From a virus, in the IMG/VR virus record IMGVR_UViG_3300007538_000033, positions 1-50,995 of that record: DNA of 50,995 nucleotides; one strand, written 5' to 3'. Positions 1 to 7,445 of the stretch are shown here, one piece after another; within the stretch, counting starts at the first letter, position 1; the number at the start of each line of letters is the position of its first letter. Made by a program: the position numbers and the translations under genes. The notes beneath the pieces are model-generated. The model saw nothing but the letters and a program-made list of their open reading frames with translations, had not been told where the DNA came from and made no database searches.

Positions 1-1
1 A

Positions 2-124
2 GAGGAGAAATTACTTTTAGATTTACTTGAATGGTTATCAGATAGCAACGAACACAATATTAGAAAAAGTGAATTAAGTGAGATATTAGAAGATTATTTA
101 GATTACAAACAGATTAAACAATAG
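2..124 (+). CDS. C-terminal end of a hypothetical protein (5' truncated)
   Basis: An open frame runs in from the left window edge and ends at TAG 122-124, giving about 40 residues. The visible part is rich in Leu, Glu and Asp and looks helical (LLLDLLEWLSDSNEHNIRKS). No start is visible because the gene is cut by the window. It is on the same strand as the following small genes. The function is unknown. Confidence 0.55.
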   Translation, partial: EEKLLLDLLEWLSDSNEHNIRKSELSEILEDYLDYKQIKQ

Positions 125-156
125 AGATAATACAAAACAAATAAATAAAAGAAGTT

Positions 157-450
157 ATGAAAAATTTAATAGTATTAATAATTTTAATATTTATTGCAGG
201 ATGTTCTTCATCATCTTGTGATAAGAATTTAGAAAATGTAAGTGTTGTAGAAGGTGTTATATCAGCGATAGATGTTGGAAATAAATCTATGTATGGTGTA
301 CCATATAGACCAACAGTTCTATATATTCAAACAGCAAAACAAACAACAAAAGTAGAAATACCTTTAGAGTCCTCTGATAATTGGAGGGTTGGAGATTATA
401 CTGTTCTTGTTGTTCAGAAATATAATGTAGTAAAAAAACAAGATAAATAG
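157..450 (+). CDS. Small predicted lipoprotein
   Basis: A 97-residue protein with a classical lipoprotein signal: a Lys-containing N terminus, a hydrophobic stretch of about 12 residues, and a lipobox ending IAGC with the acceptor Cys at about residue 16, followed by a Ser run. It is probably exported and lipid-anchored in the host envelope. The mature part (about 80 residues) looks like a small beta-rich domain and I do not recognise a family. The leader is A-rich with no Shine-Dalgarno, as usual in Bacteroidota. Phage lipoproteins of this kind can act in superinfection exclusion, but here that is only a guess. Confidence 0.75.
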   Translation: MKNLIVLIILIFIAGCSSSSCDKNLENVSVVEGVISAIDVGNKSMYGVPYRPTVLYIQTAKQTTKVEIPLESSDNWRVGDYTVLVVQKYNVVKKQDK

Positions 451-460
451 AAACAAATAA

Positions 461-565
461 ATGAAACCCCCAACTAAAATAACAATAATATTAGCAATAA
501 TAACAGGAACTACTTTAGCTTATTATATAGCTTTATTAATACTTATGAATTATGCAACTAATTGA
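461..565 (+). CDS. Small single-span membrane protein
   Basis: A 34-residue ORF starting at ATG 461, ten bases after the lipoprotein stop. After MKPPTK it is almost wholly hydrophobic (ITIILAIITGTTLAYYIALL), consistent with one transmembrane helix and a short C-terminal tail. It is co-oriented with the lipoprotein and could be co-expressed with it. The function is unknown. The hydrophobic pattern and tight spacing are the only support. Confidence 0.45.
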   Translation: MKPPTKITIILAIITGTTLAYYIALLILMNYATN

Positions 566-624
566 AATGGAAAAACAAACATTAGAAACTCACAACACAG
601 TACCGAACAATCATATTTAAAGCA

Positions 625-846
625 ATGAGCATAAAAAAACAAATAATAGGGGAATTAAACCTGAAGAAAAAACTTAAAGGTGAATTGAAAATGACCTATA
701 AAGAAGTGGCTAAAGAATCAGGTGTTGGGTATACATCTCTACTTAGATGGATAAAAGACGAGAATAAAAGCATGTCTATAGACTCTCTAGAAAGAATAGC
801 TGAAGTCCTTGGGAAAAAATTTGTGTTAATAGATAAGAATATTTAA
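625..846 (+). CDS. Small helix-turn-helix DNA-binding protein
   Basis: A 73-residue protein with a Cro/XRE-like helix-turn-helix at about residues 23-62: a MTYKEVAKESGVGYTSLLRW helix pair, then SIDSLERIAEVLGKKF, a typical scaffold helix of this fold. It probably binds DNA as a dimer and regulates phage or host genes. It lies just upstream of a clear promoter at 865-894, which it might control. A Lys-rich N-terminal extension of about 20 residues precedes the HTH, and the internal ATG at codon 23 is an alternative start. Confidence 0.75.
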   Translation: MSIKKQIIGELNLKKKLKGELKMTYKEVAKESGVGYTSLLRWIKDENKSMSIDSLERIAEVLGKKFVLIDKNI

Positions 847-864
847 ATTAAAATTCACACTAAC

Positions 865-894
865 TTGCAGTGAATTATTTTTTTTGTATCTTTG
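865..894 (+). promoter_or_regulatory. Bacteroidota-type promoter
   Basis: TTG at 865-867 (-33 element), 19 bases, then TATCTTTG at 887-894 (-7 element, consensus TAnnTTTG). It sits 24 bases before the start of the 918 gene, so the leader is short. This is one of the best promoter matches in the window. Confidence 0.75.
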
Positions 895-917
895 CTATGT
901 AATTTAAATTTTAAAAG

Positions 918-1238
918 ATGCCATCAAAACTTTATAAATCATCAATGAACAATAACTCTGCGGCTGCCAAAGTTAAAGAGAACAAAGCTAAAGGTATTGG
1001 AACCAAGACTGAGTACATGTATATGGGTAAGGCCTATGATTCTCCAGAAGCTGTAAAAGCTGCGGCTAAAAAATACCAAGAAGAGAAAGCTAAAGGTAGC
1101 GGAAATCCTGCAGATAGAAGAGAAAAATTAGCGAAATTACAAATAAAAGGTCTCGAAGCTAATAAAGAGTATATTTCTAAAGATAGAAAATCTAAGATAA
1201 TTTCTAACGCTAGAAAAGGACAGAAATACGGGCTTTAA
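918..1238 (+). CDS. Lys/Ala-rich small basic protein, unknown function
   Basis: A 106-residue, strongly basic, Lys- and Ala-rich protein. It has its own promoter (865-894) and its own terminator (1257-1307), so it appears to be a single-gene transcript. Residues 30-60 (KTEYMYMGKAYDSPEAVKAA) could form a small helical module. No family is recognised. Its charge and the promoter strength suggest an abundant nucleic-acid-associated or virion-internal protein, but that is inference. It resembles in composition the basic protein at 3255-3533. Confidence 0.7.
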   Translation: MPSKLYKSSMNNNSAAAKVKENKAKGIGTKTEYMYMGKAYDSPEAVKAAAKKYQEEKAKGSGNPADRREKLAKLQIKGLEANKEYISKDRKSKIISNARKGQKYGL

Positions 1239-1256
1239 TAAGCCACAACAATACTA

Positions 1257-1307
1257 TAACCCTCGGAGTTTTTTTCTTTATTCTTTTCTCTGGGGGTTAT
1301 TTTTTTA
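1257..1307 (+). terminator. Rho-independent terminator
   Basis: A 12-bp stem, TAACCCTCGGAG (1257-1268) pairing with CTCTGGGGGTTA (1288-1299) through two G-T wobbles, with a 19-base loop and then a run of eight T. It closes the 918-1238 transcript. Confidence 0.85.
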
Positions 1308-1363
1308 AAAAAACTGTAACCTTTTTAAAACACATGCGTTTCACTAAATAAAAAAAGAATATT

Positions 1364-1858
1364 ATGAAAAAGATTGCATTATTATCATTGAGTGTTTTTT
1401 TACTAAACACAGTATCATCACAAAACATTGTAGCTAAAATCCAAGAAAGAGACTATTATCCTCAACAAGACGAGGGTGGCGTAGAGTTTTTTAGAGAGCA
1501 ATCCACTCCTGGTGAAGATAAATTAATAATAGCCTATCAGTCAAAATACAATGATACGGTTTATGTTTACTGGGTTTACAACTGGGAGTTAAGCGTGACA
1601 AATAAAAACATATCGTTCTCATGTAATTTTGTTGACTTCAATTATGCTTATGAGAAAAAGAAAGGGCAAATAAAAAGATATCAAGATAGAGGAGGAAAGG
1701 ACGGGGCAGGAATGTTTGTTGGAACTTACGAGGTAAACAAAAACGAAACTCTATACCTAAGAGAATCCGACACATTATGGAAGGGCTCTTTCAACAATCT
1801 AACAAGCGAGGTCATTATTAAAAAAGGAAACAAAATACATGTTTTCAATCTAATGTAA
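1364..1858 (+). CDS. Predicted secreted protein, unknown function
   Basis: A 164-residue protein with a Sec-type signal peptide: MKKI, a hydrophobic core ALLSLSVFLLN, and a likely cleavage site after TVSSQ at about residue 20. The mature domain is rich in aromatic residues (YVYWVYNWEL) and beta-strand-like patterns. It would be exported to the periplasm or surface. An envelope-modifying accessory gene would fit, but I recognise no family. It starts 57 bases after the terminator's T-run, so it needs its own promoter; the sequence between (A-rich) shows no good match. Confidence 0.65.
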   Translation: MKKIALLSLSVFLLNTVSSQNIVAKIQERDYYPQQDEGGVEFFREQSTPGEDKLIIAYQSKYNDTVYVYWVYNWELSVTNKNISFSCNFVDFNYAYEKKKGQIKRYQDRGGKDGAGMFVGTYEVNKNETLYLRESDTLWKGSFNNLTSEVIIKKGNKIHVFNLM

Positions 1859-1868
1859 AAAAAATAAC

Positions 1869-1876
1869 TATATTTG
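1869..1876 (+). promoter_or_regulatory. Putative -7 element (TATATTTG)
   Basis: TATATTTG lies 25 bases upstream of ATG 1901, matching TAnnTTTG. No clear -33 TTG is present at the right distance. It would drive the 1901/2173 gene pair. Confidence 0.45.
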
Positions 1877-1900
1877 TCATGTTGAATAAAATTAAATCGC

Positions 1901-2176
1901 ATGATAGATAAAAAATTACTCTGGGAAGAAACAATCCACGAAATTAAAGTAGACGGAATAAGAGAAGGCTTCTCATTCAGGTTAGGGCAAGTGTTAAAGA
2001 TTAGACCATTCGGCTTTAATGGAGATGAAGTTAAAAGAATAGTGTCCGACATCGTTAGAGAGAAAATAGACGGAGAGATTGTTTATCAAGTTATAACTAC
2101 AGACATGAACAACGAGAATCACGCTGTCACAAAAGTCTTTATAGGTCTTCCAGTATATATAACATTCCAGGTATGA
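1901..2176 (+). CDS. Hypothetical protein co-transcribed with the GroES-like gene
   Basis: A 91-residue protein with mixed charge and alternating beta-like patterns (FSFRLGQVLKIRPFGF). Its TGA overlaps the ATG of the next gene (ATGA at 2173-2176), so the two are translationally coupled. No family is recognised. The coupling to the GroES-like protein suggests a related role or partner. Confidence 0.7.
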   Translation: MIDKKLLWEETIHEIKVDGIREGFSFRLGQVLKIRPFGFNGDEVKRIVSDIVREKIDGEIVYQVITTDMNNENHAVTKVFIGLPVYITFQV

Positions 2177-3237
2177 CAGTTCAAGAGGGTTACTGTATAG
2201 CTAAAAGAGCAGAGCCATCAGAACTTTCAATGGACATCGGCTCCATATACGAATATCAAAGAGCTATAATTATAGAGTCTAGTCCGAACTCTGTGTATGT
2301 GAAAGGAGATGAGGTTTTTATGGCTGACAATTCCTTTTTTGATAAAGCTCCAAACTTTAGTGATGATTCGTATTACATATACGAGGAAGAAATAAGAGGA
2401 GTTATAAGAGATGGGGTTATACATCCGTCAGCAAGCATGGTCTATGTTAATGCTGATAAAGATAAGAAATCAGTAAGGAACGGAATACATATAGACACTA
2501 GGTATAACCCGATGGATAAAGACAACATAACTCAAGATGGCGTTGTGTATTCCGCCTGTTTTAAAGCCTTTAATAGTTATTACGGTAATGAGATAGATGT
2601 TGAAGTTAAGCCTGGAGACGTTGTTTATACTCATCATTTTTTAACACATGAGGATAACGAGAGAGTCATTGGTGATAAAACCTATTATGAGATAAAGTAC
2701 GAAGACCTTTATTGTAAGATTTCTGACAATGAAATAGAGATGCTTAATGAATGGAACCTTGTTACAGCTATAGATAAAGATATAGCGAAAACTGACAACG
2801 GAATAATGTTAGAGGTGATGGCCAAAAAGGAAGCTAGAACAGCGATAGTTCAACACCCAAACAGGAAGTCAGGACTTTATCCTGGTGACAAGGTTTTATT
2901 TAAAACTGGAAGAGAATACGAAATAACAATAGGTATTCACACTTATTACAGAATAAACACAAAAGATATAATTTATAATTTAGATAAAATGAAAGCATTA
3001 GGAACTACAATTGTTGTCGAACCAATAAGAAAAGCTATGACACATGGTCAGATAGTCGTTTCAACAAAAGAAGAAGCATACCCAGAGAAAGGTAAGGTCA
3101 TATCAGTACCTGAAGGCATATCCTCTTTGAAGGAAGGCGATGAAATATTATTCAGAAAGGGCACAGCAACACATGTTGATATAGAAGAAAAAGAATGCAT
3201 GCTAATGGATATCAAAAATGTTTATGTTGTGCTATAA
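2173..3237 (+). CDS. Putative co-chaperonin: four tandem GroES-like domains
   Basis: A 354-residue protein that I read as four GroES/Cpn10-like repeats, at about residues 5-79, 87-183, 192-268 and 275-354. Each has the Cpn10 signature order: a first strand, a Gly-hydrophobic loop, then a '(V/P)GDxV/I(L/F/Y)' turn (KGDEVFM 44-50, PGDVVYT 147-153, PGDKVLF 237-243, EGDEILF 321-327), then a closing strand of the type 'YYxIxxxDI'. Mobile-loop-like GI(M/H)(L/I) segments occur at 103-107 and 210-213, and a GQIVV variant at 292-296. Domain 4 is closest to ordinary GroES, which is about 97 residues and forms a heptamer of single domains. A GroEL is encoded at 41700-43286. It would act in the cytoplasm as a lid for that or for the host chaperonin. 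The domain assignment is by eye. Confidence 0.72.
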   Translation: MTVQEGYCIAKRAEPSELSMDIGSIYEYQRAIIIESSPNSVYVKGDEVFMADNSFFDKAPNFSDDSYYIYEEEIRGVIRDGVIHPSASMVYVNADKDKKSVRNGIHIDTRYNPMDKDNITQDGVVYSACFKAFNSYYGNEIDVEVKPGDVVYTHHFLTHEDNERVIGDKTYYEIKYEDLYCKISDNEIEMLNEWNLVTAIDKDIAKTDNGIMLEVMAKKEARTAIVQHPNRKSGLYPGDKVLFKTGREYEITIGIHTYYRINTKDIIYNLDKMKALGTTIVVEPIRKAMTHGQIVVSTKEEAYPEKGKVISVPEGISSLKEGDEILFRKGTATHVDIEEKECMLMDIKNVYVVL

Positions 3238-3254
3238 TTTCGTAATTTTACAAA

Positions 3255-3533
3255 ATGGCACGAAACAAATTAGCAGGGACAACCAACGGAAATAGCAAGT
3301 CGGCATTGTATTATCAAAACAATCCAGAGGCTAGAGCTAAGAAAAATTCATATAACAAAGAATACCATAGTTCAAAATCAAGAAGAATCTACAGGTCTAG
3401 TCTAAATAGGTTCAACTCAAACAACCCAAACTCCAAAGTAGGCGATGGTAAGGATGCGTCTCACACAAAGTCAGGAGGCATGGTTTTAGAAGGGCTATCA
3501 AAAAACAGAGCTAGAAATAGAGGTAAAAAATAG
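3255..3533 (+). CDS. Small basic phage protein, unknown function
   Basis: A 92-residue, highly basic and Asn-rich protein. The N-terminal part carries KSALYYQNNPEARAKKNSYN, and the C-terminal part GDGKDASHTKSGG followed by an Arg/Lys-rich tail. From memory, this 'GDGKDASHT' pattern recurs in small proteins near the packaging genes of many tailed phages, but I know no demonstrated function. A nucleic-acid-binding or head-assembly role is possible. It starts 17 bases after the GroES-like gene and is followed by a strong promoter. The first copy of the dispersed TCGGCATTG motif is inside it. Confidence 0.75.
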   Translation: MARNKLAGTTNGNSKSALYYQNNPEARAKKNSYNKEYHSSKSRRIYRSSLNRFNSNNPNSKVGDGKDASHTKSGGMVLEGLSKNRARNRGKK

Positions 3534-3561
3534 TTGCATACTAAAAAAAAATGTATCTTTG
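3534..3561 (+). promoter_or_regulatory. Bacteroidota-type promoter
   Basis: TTG at 3534-3536, a 17-base spacer, then TATCTTTG at 3554-3561; the start codon is at 3591. The -33 element begins one base after the stop of the preceding gene. Confidence 0.8.
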
Positions 3562-3590
3562 TGGTATAATTATACAAAACTAATTTTAAA

Positions 3591-4736
3591 ATGGCTAAAA
3601 TATTTTTAACTGACAACTTAACAAGCAATCCGATATCTATCGAAGATAGCTTACTTTTAAAAGCCTACACGTCAAACTCTTTGACTAATGTAGAGTATTT
3701 ATCAAATGAAGATGGATACAGAAAAACAGCAAAAGTTAAAGAATCATTAACTAACGTTGGAACACAATCTAACTTGTTAATTTCTTTAACAGAAGATAAC
3801 AGCGGAGATACAGTTTGGATTAACAAAAACAGAATAAACAGTGTTGGAGAGTTAAGCTCTAAAGCTATCATTTATTTTGATTCAGCTGGAGCTTCTAACG
3901 AAAGAATTAAAGTATCTGAAACAGCTATGGCTGTTAAGGTTGCAGCAATCACTAAAGAAGGTGATTTAGCTTACTTACTTGATTCATTTACAGCTTCTCC
4001 AAACGTTGTTGTTCTTGACTCTACAGTTGGAGATGTTGCTGCTAATTTTGCAGCAGGTTCTGTTTTCACTGTTTTCGGTGAAGACGATTCAAATGACAAT
4101 ATTTACACAGTTGTTTCTGCTACTTTTGATGGAACAAATACCAAAGTAACAGTTTCTCAAACACCAACAGCAAATGCTACTGCTACAGGCTACGCTTGGG
4201 TTAATTTAGCTGAAGCTAATCAAGTTGCTTCTACTTATTCTCCAGGAACAGCTAACACTGGTGTTACAGCAACTCACTATACTGGTGATGGTAAAAACTT
4301 CACTACAAAACTTGTTGTAAGTCAGGCAGACGCTTTAACAGTTGCTGATAATGCTGCTTTAGGAGATGGATACCTATTATACACATTCCCTGCTGGAGCA
4401 TACTCTGTAACATCTATCAAGATGGATATGGCAATCACTTTAGCTGAAGATACAACAGCTACTCCAGACGTAGGATTAGGTTCTGTTGAAGCAACAGGAG
4501 CGGTTTCTGTTTTAAGTGGTACGGCTACTTTTGAAGACTATTTAACTGGTCAAACAGCCGCAGATTGTGCTGGAACAGCTACATTAAAAACAGCAGCAGC
4601 TGCATTAGTAGTTGAGGCTGCAGCAGCTCACACTCTTTACTTTAATGCTGCCGCTACTTGGGCAGACACAGCGGGTGCAGACTTGACTGGAGACATAGCT
4701 GGAGAGGTGTGGATTCAATGGTCATTATTAGATTAA
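3591..4736 (+). CDS. Putative abundant virion protein (head decoration or fibre type)
   Basis: A 381-residue protein. The N-terminal 100 residues look like a compact domain. From about residue 100 on it is Ala-, Thr-, Val- and Gly-rich with beta-strand patterning and few charges, typical of decoration, fibre or Ig-like virion proteins. It has a dedicated promoter (3534-3561) and a perfect terminator (4762-4788), so it is transcribed alone. Its codon use is biased to GCT/GCA, TCT and ACA as in the major capsid gene, which fits high expression. It lies directly upstream of the terminase genes. An assignment more specific than 'structural' is not possible by eye. Confidence 0.6.
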   Translation: MAKIFLTDNLTSNPISIEDSLLLKAYTSNSLTNVEYLSNEDGYRKTAKVKESLTNVGTQSNLLISLTEDNSGDTVWINKNRINSVGELSSKAIIYFDSAGASNERIKVSETAMAVKVAAITKEGDLAYLLDSFTASPNVVVLDSTVGDVAANFAAGSVFTVFGEDDSNDNIYTVVSATFDGTNTKVTVSQTPTANATATGYAWVNLAEANQVASTYSPGTANTGVTATHYTGDGKNFTTKLVVSQADALTVADNAALGDGYLLYTFPAGAYSVTSIKMDMAITLAEDTTATPDVGLGSVEATGAVSVLSGTATFEDYLTGQTAADCAGTATLKTAAAALVVEAAAAHTLYFNAAATWADTAGADLTGDIAGEVWIQWSLLD

Positions 4737-4761
4737 TTTCATATTTTATTTTTTAAGTTTT

Positions 4762-4788
4762 AAACCCTGATTAATTTCAGGGTTTTTT
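4762..4788 (+). terminator. Rho-independent terminator
   Basis: A perfect 9-bp stem, AAACCCTGA (4762-4770) / TCAGGGTTT (4777-4785), with a 6-base loop and a T-run at 4783-4788. It ends the 3591-4736 transcript. Confidence 0.88.
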
Positions 4789-4790
4789 AT

Positions 4791-4798
4791 TACCTTTG
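4791..4798 (+). promoter_or_regulatory. Putative -7 element (TACCTTTG)
   Basis: TACCTTTG matches TAnnTTTG and lies 24 bases before the start of the terminase pair, immediately after the terminator. The -33 region overlaps the terminator stem and has no clear TTG. Confidence 0.5.
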
Positions 4799-4822
4799 TT
4801 TTTAGAATTAAATTAAATTTAA

Positions 4823-5227
4823 ATGGAAAGACCAACTAAGCTGTCTGGAGAACAGGGTAAATATATAGAATACCTTGAAGATAAAATCAGTAAATTCTCC
4901 CCCAAAAAACTAAGAGTTAAGAGTTATCTTACTTATAAAAAGATTATTGACGACACAACAAAGCTCGTCCTTAATGGCATAGAGATAGATAATCCAAATG
5001 AACCTGGAACTAAAATCCATGTAGACATAATCAGCCAATCGGCATTGACTGATAAGGATGAAAAAGCATTTGAAAGAGTTCAGAAATTCATAGACAAACT
5101 ACCAGAATACACAAAGCAAGCAGAGATATTAGAAAAAAATATAACTGAAGAAGAGATTATAGAAGAACAAGAGATGCTTAAAGGAGACATGTCTGTAGAA
5201 AGTTTTATTAACTATAACAATGGGTAA
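4823..5227 (+). CDS. Putative terminase small subunit
   Basis: A 134-residue acidic, helical protein overlapping the large-terminase start by 8 bases. The first half is basic (KLRVKSYLTYKKIIDD) and the C-terminal half is acidic (EEEIIEEQEMLKGD). The size, charge and position directly before the large subunit fit a small terminase subunit that recognises DNA. No HTH is obvious, so the call rests mainly on position. One copy of the TCGGCATTG motif lies at 5039-5047. Confidence 0.5.
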   Translation: MERPTKLSGEQGKYIEYLEDKISKFSPKKLRVKSYLTYKKIIDDTTKLVLNGIEIDNPNEPGTKIHVDIISQSALTDKDEKAFERVQKFIDKLPEYTKQAEILEKNITEEEIIEEQEMLKGDMSVESFINYNNG

Positions 5228-7388
5228 GGGAATAGCTCAAAGATATACTTATGAGGATTTCGATAGACATAGGATTATCGATGAATTTGAATTTACACTA
5301 CCCAAGCCTCCACCAAAAAAAGAAATAGACGGCTATGGCTTGAAGAAGGAAGACCAGATGTTTAGGCCTTTCGATAAAAAATACATAAAAGAAGTTAATT
5401 CGAGATTCCTTTTGGGCAAATTAACCCAAGAAGACAAAGAACACATAAAGCTTCATTGGCATAGAAGACTAAATGGATATTGGTTTTTTAATAATGGATA
5501 CTTAGAATATATAACAGGACTTCATTATTATTATTTAACAGCATGGAACATTATTCGTGTAGAAGAAGTAAAGAGGCCTGACGGCTCTATAGGAACAAGA
5601 AAAGTATCTGGTCTTCCAAGCTTTACAGATTCAGATAGAGACCATTACTATATATGGTCTGACGTGGTTGCTGATGTTAATTGCTACGGAATGCTTGAGA
5701 TAACCAACAGGAGGGACGGAAAGACAGAAAGAGCTAATTGTACCAACAATGAACTCATATCCAGGTCTCCAGATTCTATTGGTGGCATACAATCGAAAAC
5801 AGACACCGATGGAGCAAAAGTATTTAAAAAATTAGTCAGGTCATGGAGATTGTTACCAGAATACTTCAAACCTGTTGATACTGGTGATAGTGACCCTAAG
5901 AAAGCACTAGAGTATAGAAACCCTAAGAAAAGAAGCACCAAAACACAAATAAAAATATATTCTGAAGTTTTGGATTCCGAGATTAATTATGGAAATGCTA
6001 AAGAAGAATATTACGATGGGGATGGATTGGCATTTATATTTCATGACGAGATAGGTAAAACAGCAACAAGAGTTGCGGATGTGCATGAGAGATGGTATAT
6101 CGTAAAAGAATGTTTGGCTGACGGTGCAGATGTAACGGGAAAGGCACTTTTAACTACCACCGTAGAGGACATGGAGAAGAAAGGGGGTATAAACTGTAAA
6201 AAGCTATGGGACGAATCAACCATATCTTCAGAATATTTTAAGAGAACAAAACAAACAGAGTCTGGACTAAAAAGATATTTTAAACCAGCTTATTACGGAC
6301 TAAGAGGTTCTGATAAGACTGGAGATGAAACTCCTACATTTATAGATAAATACGGTTACTCAGACATAGTTGCAGCTGAAGCATATTTGATAAAAATCGA
6401 AAAAACTTTAACTGGAGAAAAATTAATATCAAGGAGAAGAAAATACCCTAGAACAATAGATGATGCATTTATAATATCTGGAAAAGGGGATGTATTTCCT
6501 ACTTATAAGATATACGAGCAGAAAGACTACAACGATTTACAACCATCAAGCATAATAAGGACAGGAGATTTTGTGTGGGAGGATAAAAGCAAATTGAAGG
6601 TTGAATTTTATGACAACCCAGAAGGATTATTCAATGTAGCATGGATGCCACCGCCAGAACTGAGGTGTGCACATGATTTTGATTCAAGAGGATTAGCTAA
6701 GCCAAAATTTGCTCATACAGGGCAAATCGGTGTTGACCCTTTCGACCACAAAGAAACAGCAGGAGATAAAAAGTCTGACGCTGCAGCATATCTTTACAAA
6801 AGATTTAATGTAAACGACATTAAGATGAGTAATGGATGGGTCTTAGAGTACGCTGGAAGAAGACCGAATCCAGATGATTTTTATGACGACATAATAATGG
6901 CCTCAATATTCTACAGCCTTCCTTTTTTGTCAGAGAACCAAAAACCAGGATTAAATAATCATGCAATTAGAAGTGGTTTAAAAAATTACATATACCAAAC
7001 AAGACAAGGAGATTACACTCAATCAGATAGTGCTAAATTAGTCGATGGAGTTTCAACAGCTGGAGAGCTAGTTAGAAATCAAATGATAAACACGCTAGTT
7101 AGACACACCTATAAATACGTTGGTAAAATCTCTCCAGAAATACAGAAAAATGAATTTGGGTTTACAGATGAAAACATTATAGAGAATATGTTCGGACTAT
7201 GCCCATTTAACGCACTACTCGAAGATATGCTTAAGTTTGATGCTAACAATTGGACTCCAAGCGATAGAACTGTAGCAGCAATGTTATCAATTCTACCAAA
7301 CGCACCAATTAAAAGAAATATTAGAGACAAGGATGAGGCGTATAAAAATATAACGCTAGACAATCTTTTTAAGACTTATAAACTATAG
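5220..7388 (+). CDS. terL: Terminase large subunit (DNA packaging ATPase/nuclease)
   Basis: A 722-residue protein with the layout of a large terminase. A deviant Walker A, TNRRDGKTER, has RRDGKT at about 164-169. Walker B plus the catalytic Glu are in FIFHDEIG near residue 275. A motif-III-like coupling segment LLTTTVEDM follows. The RNase H-like nuclease starts with IGVDPFDHKE near residue 505 and includes FYDDIIMASIFY. It pumps DNA into the prohead and cuts concatemers. It is longer than most TerL (450-600) because of an extended N-terminal region that is rich in aromatic residues. It follows the putative small subunit and precedes the portal, a typical late order. The Walker A is atypical, as in some Bacteroidota and crAss-like phages. 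Confidence 0.85.
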   Translation: MGKGIAQRYTYEDFDRHRIIDEFEFTLPKPPPKKEIDGYGLKKEDQMFRPFDKKYIKEVNSRFLLGKLTQEDKEHIKLHWHRRLNGYWFFNNGYLEYITGLHYYYLTAWNIIRVEEVKRPDGSIGTRKVSGLPSFTDSDRDHYYIWSDVVADVNCYGMLEITNRRDGKTERANCTNNELISRSPDSIGGIQSKTDTDGAKVFKKLVRSWRLLPEYFKPVDTGDSDPKKALEYRNPKKRSTKTQIKIYSEVLDSEINYGNAKEEYYDGDGLAFIFHDEIGKTATRVADVHERWYIVKECLADGADVTGKALLTTTVEDMEKKGGINCKKLWDESTISSEYFKRTKQTESGLKRYFKPAYYGLRGSDKTGDETPTFIDKYGYSDIVAAEAYLIKIEKTLTGEKLISRRRKYPRTIDDAFIISGKGDVFPTYKIYEQKDYNDLQPSSIIRTGDFVWEDKSKLKVEFYDNPEGLFNVAWMPPPELRCAHDFDSRGLAKPKFAHTGQIGVDPFDHKETAGDKKSDAAAYLYKRFNVNDIKMSNGWVLEYAGRRPNPDDFYDDIIMASIFYSLPFLSENQKPGLNNHAIRSGLKNYIYQTRQGDYTQSDSAKLVDGVSTAGELVRNQMINTLVRHTYKYVGKISPEIQKNEFGFTDENIIENMFGLCPFNALLEDMLKFDANNWTPSDRTVAAMLSILPNAPIKRNIRDKDEAYKNITLDNLFKTYKL

Positions 7389-7414
7389 TAATGGGAATAT
7401 ACAGAATATTTTCA

Positions 7415-7422
7415 TATCTTTG
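7415..7422 (+). promoter_or_regulatory. Putative -7 element (TATCTTTG) before the portal gene
   Basis: A TATCTTTG element lies 23 bases before the portal start, in a 57-base intergenic gap. No good -33 TTG is seen. Confidence 0.5.
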
Positions 7423-7445
7423 TTAAAATATTTATATTTTGTTAG

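Noticed and set aside
567-620. 17-codon ORF from ATG 567 to TAA 618-620
   Set aside because: Too short with no conserved feature; it could be a leader peptide but nothing supports it.
1726-2052. Minus-strand ORF across 1726-2052
   Set aside because: Overlaps two plausible plus-strand genes and lacks a recognisable feature or promoter.
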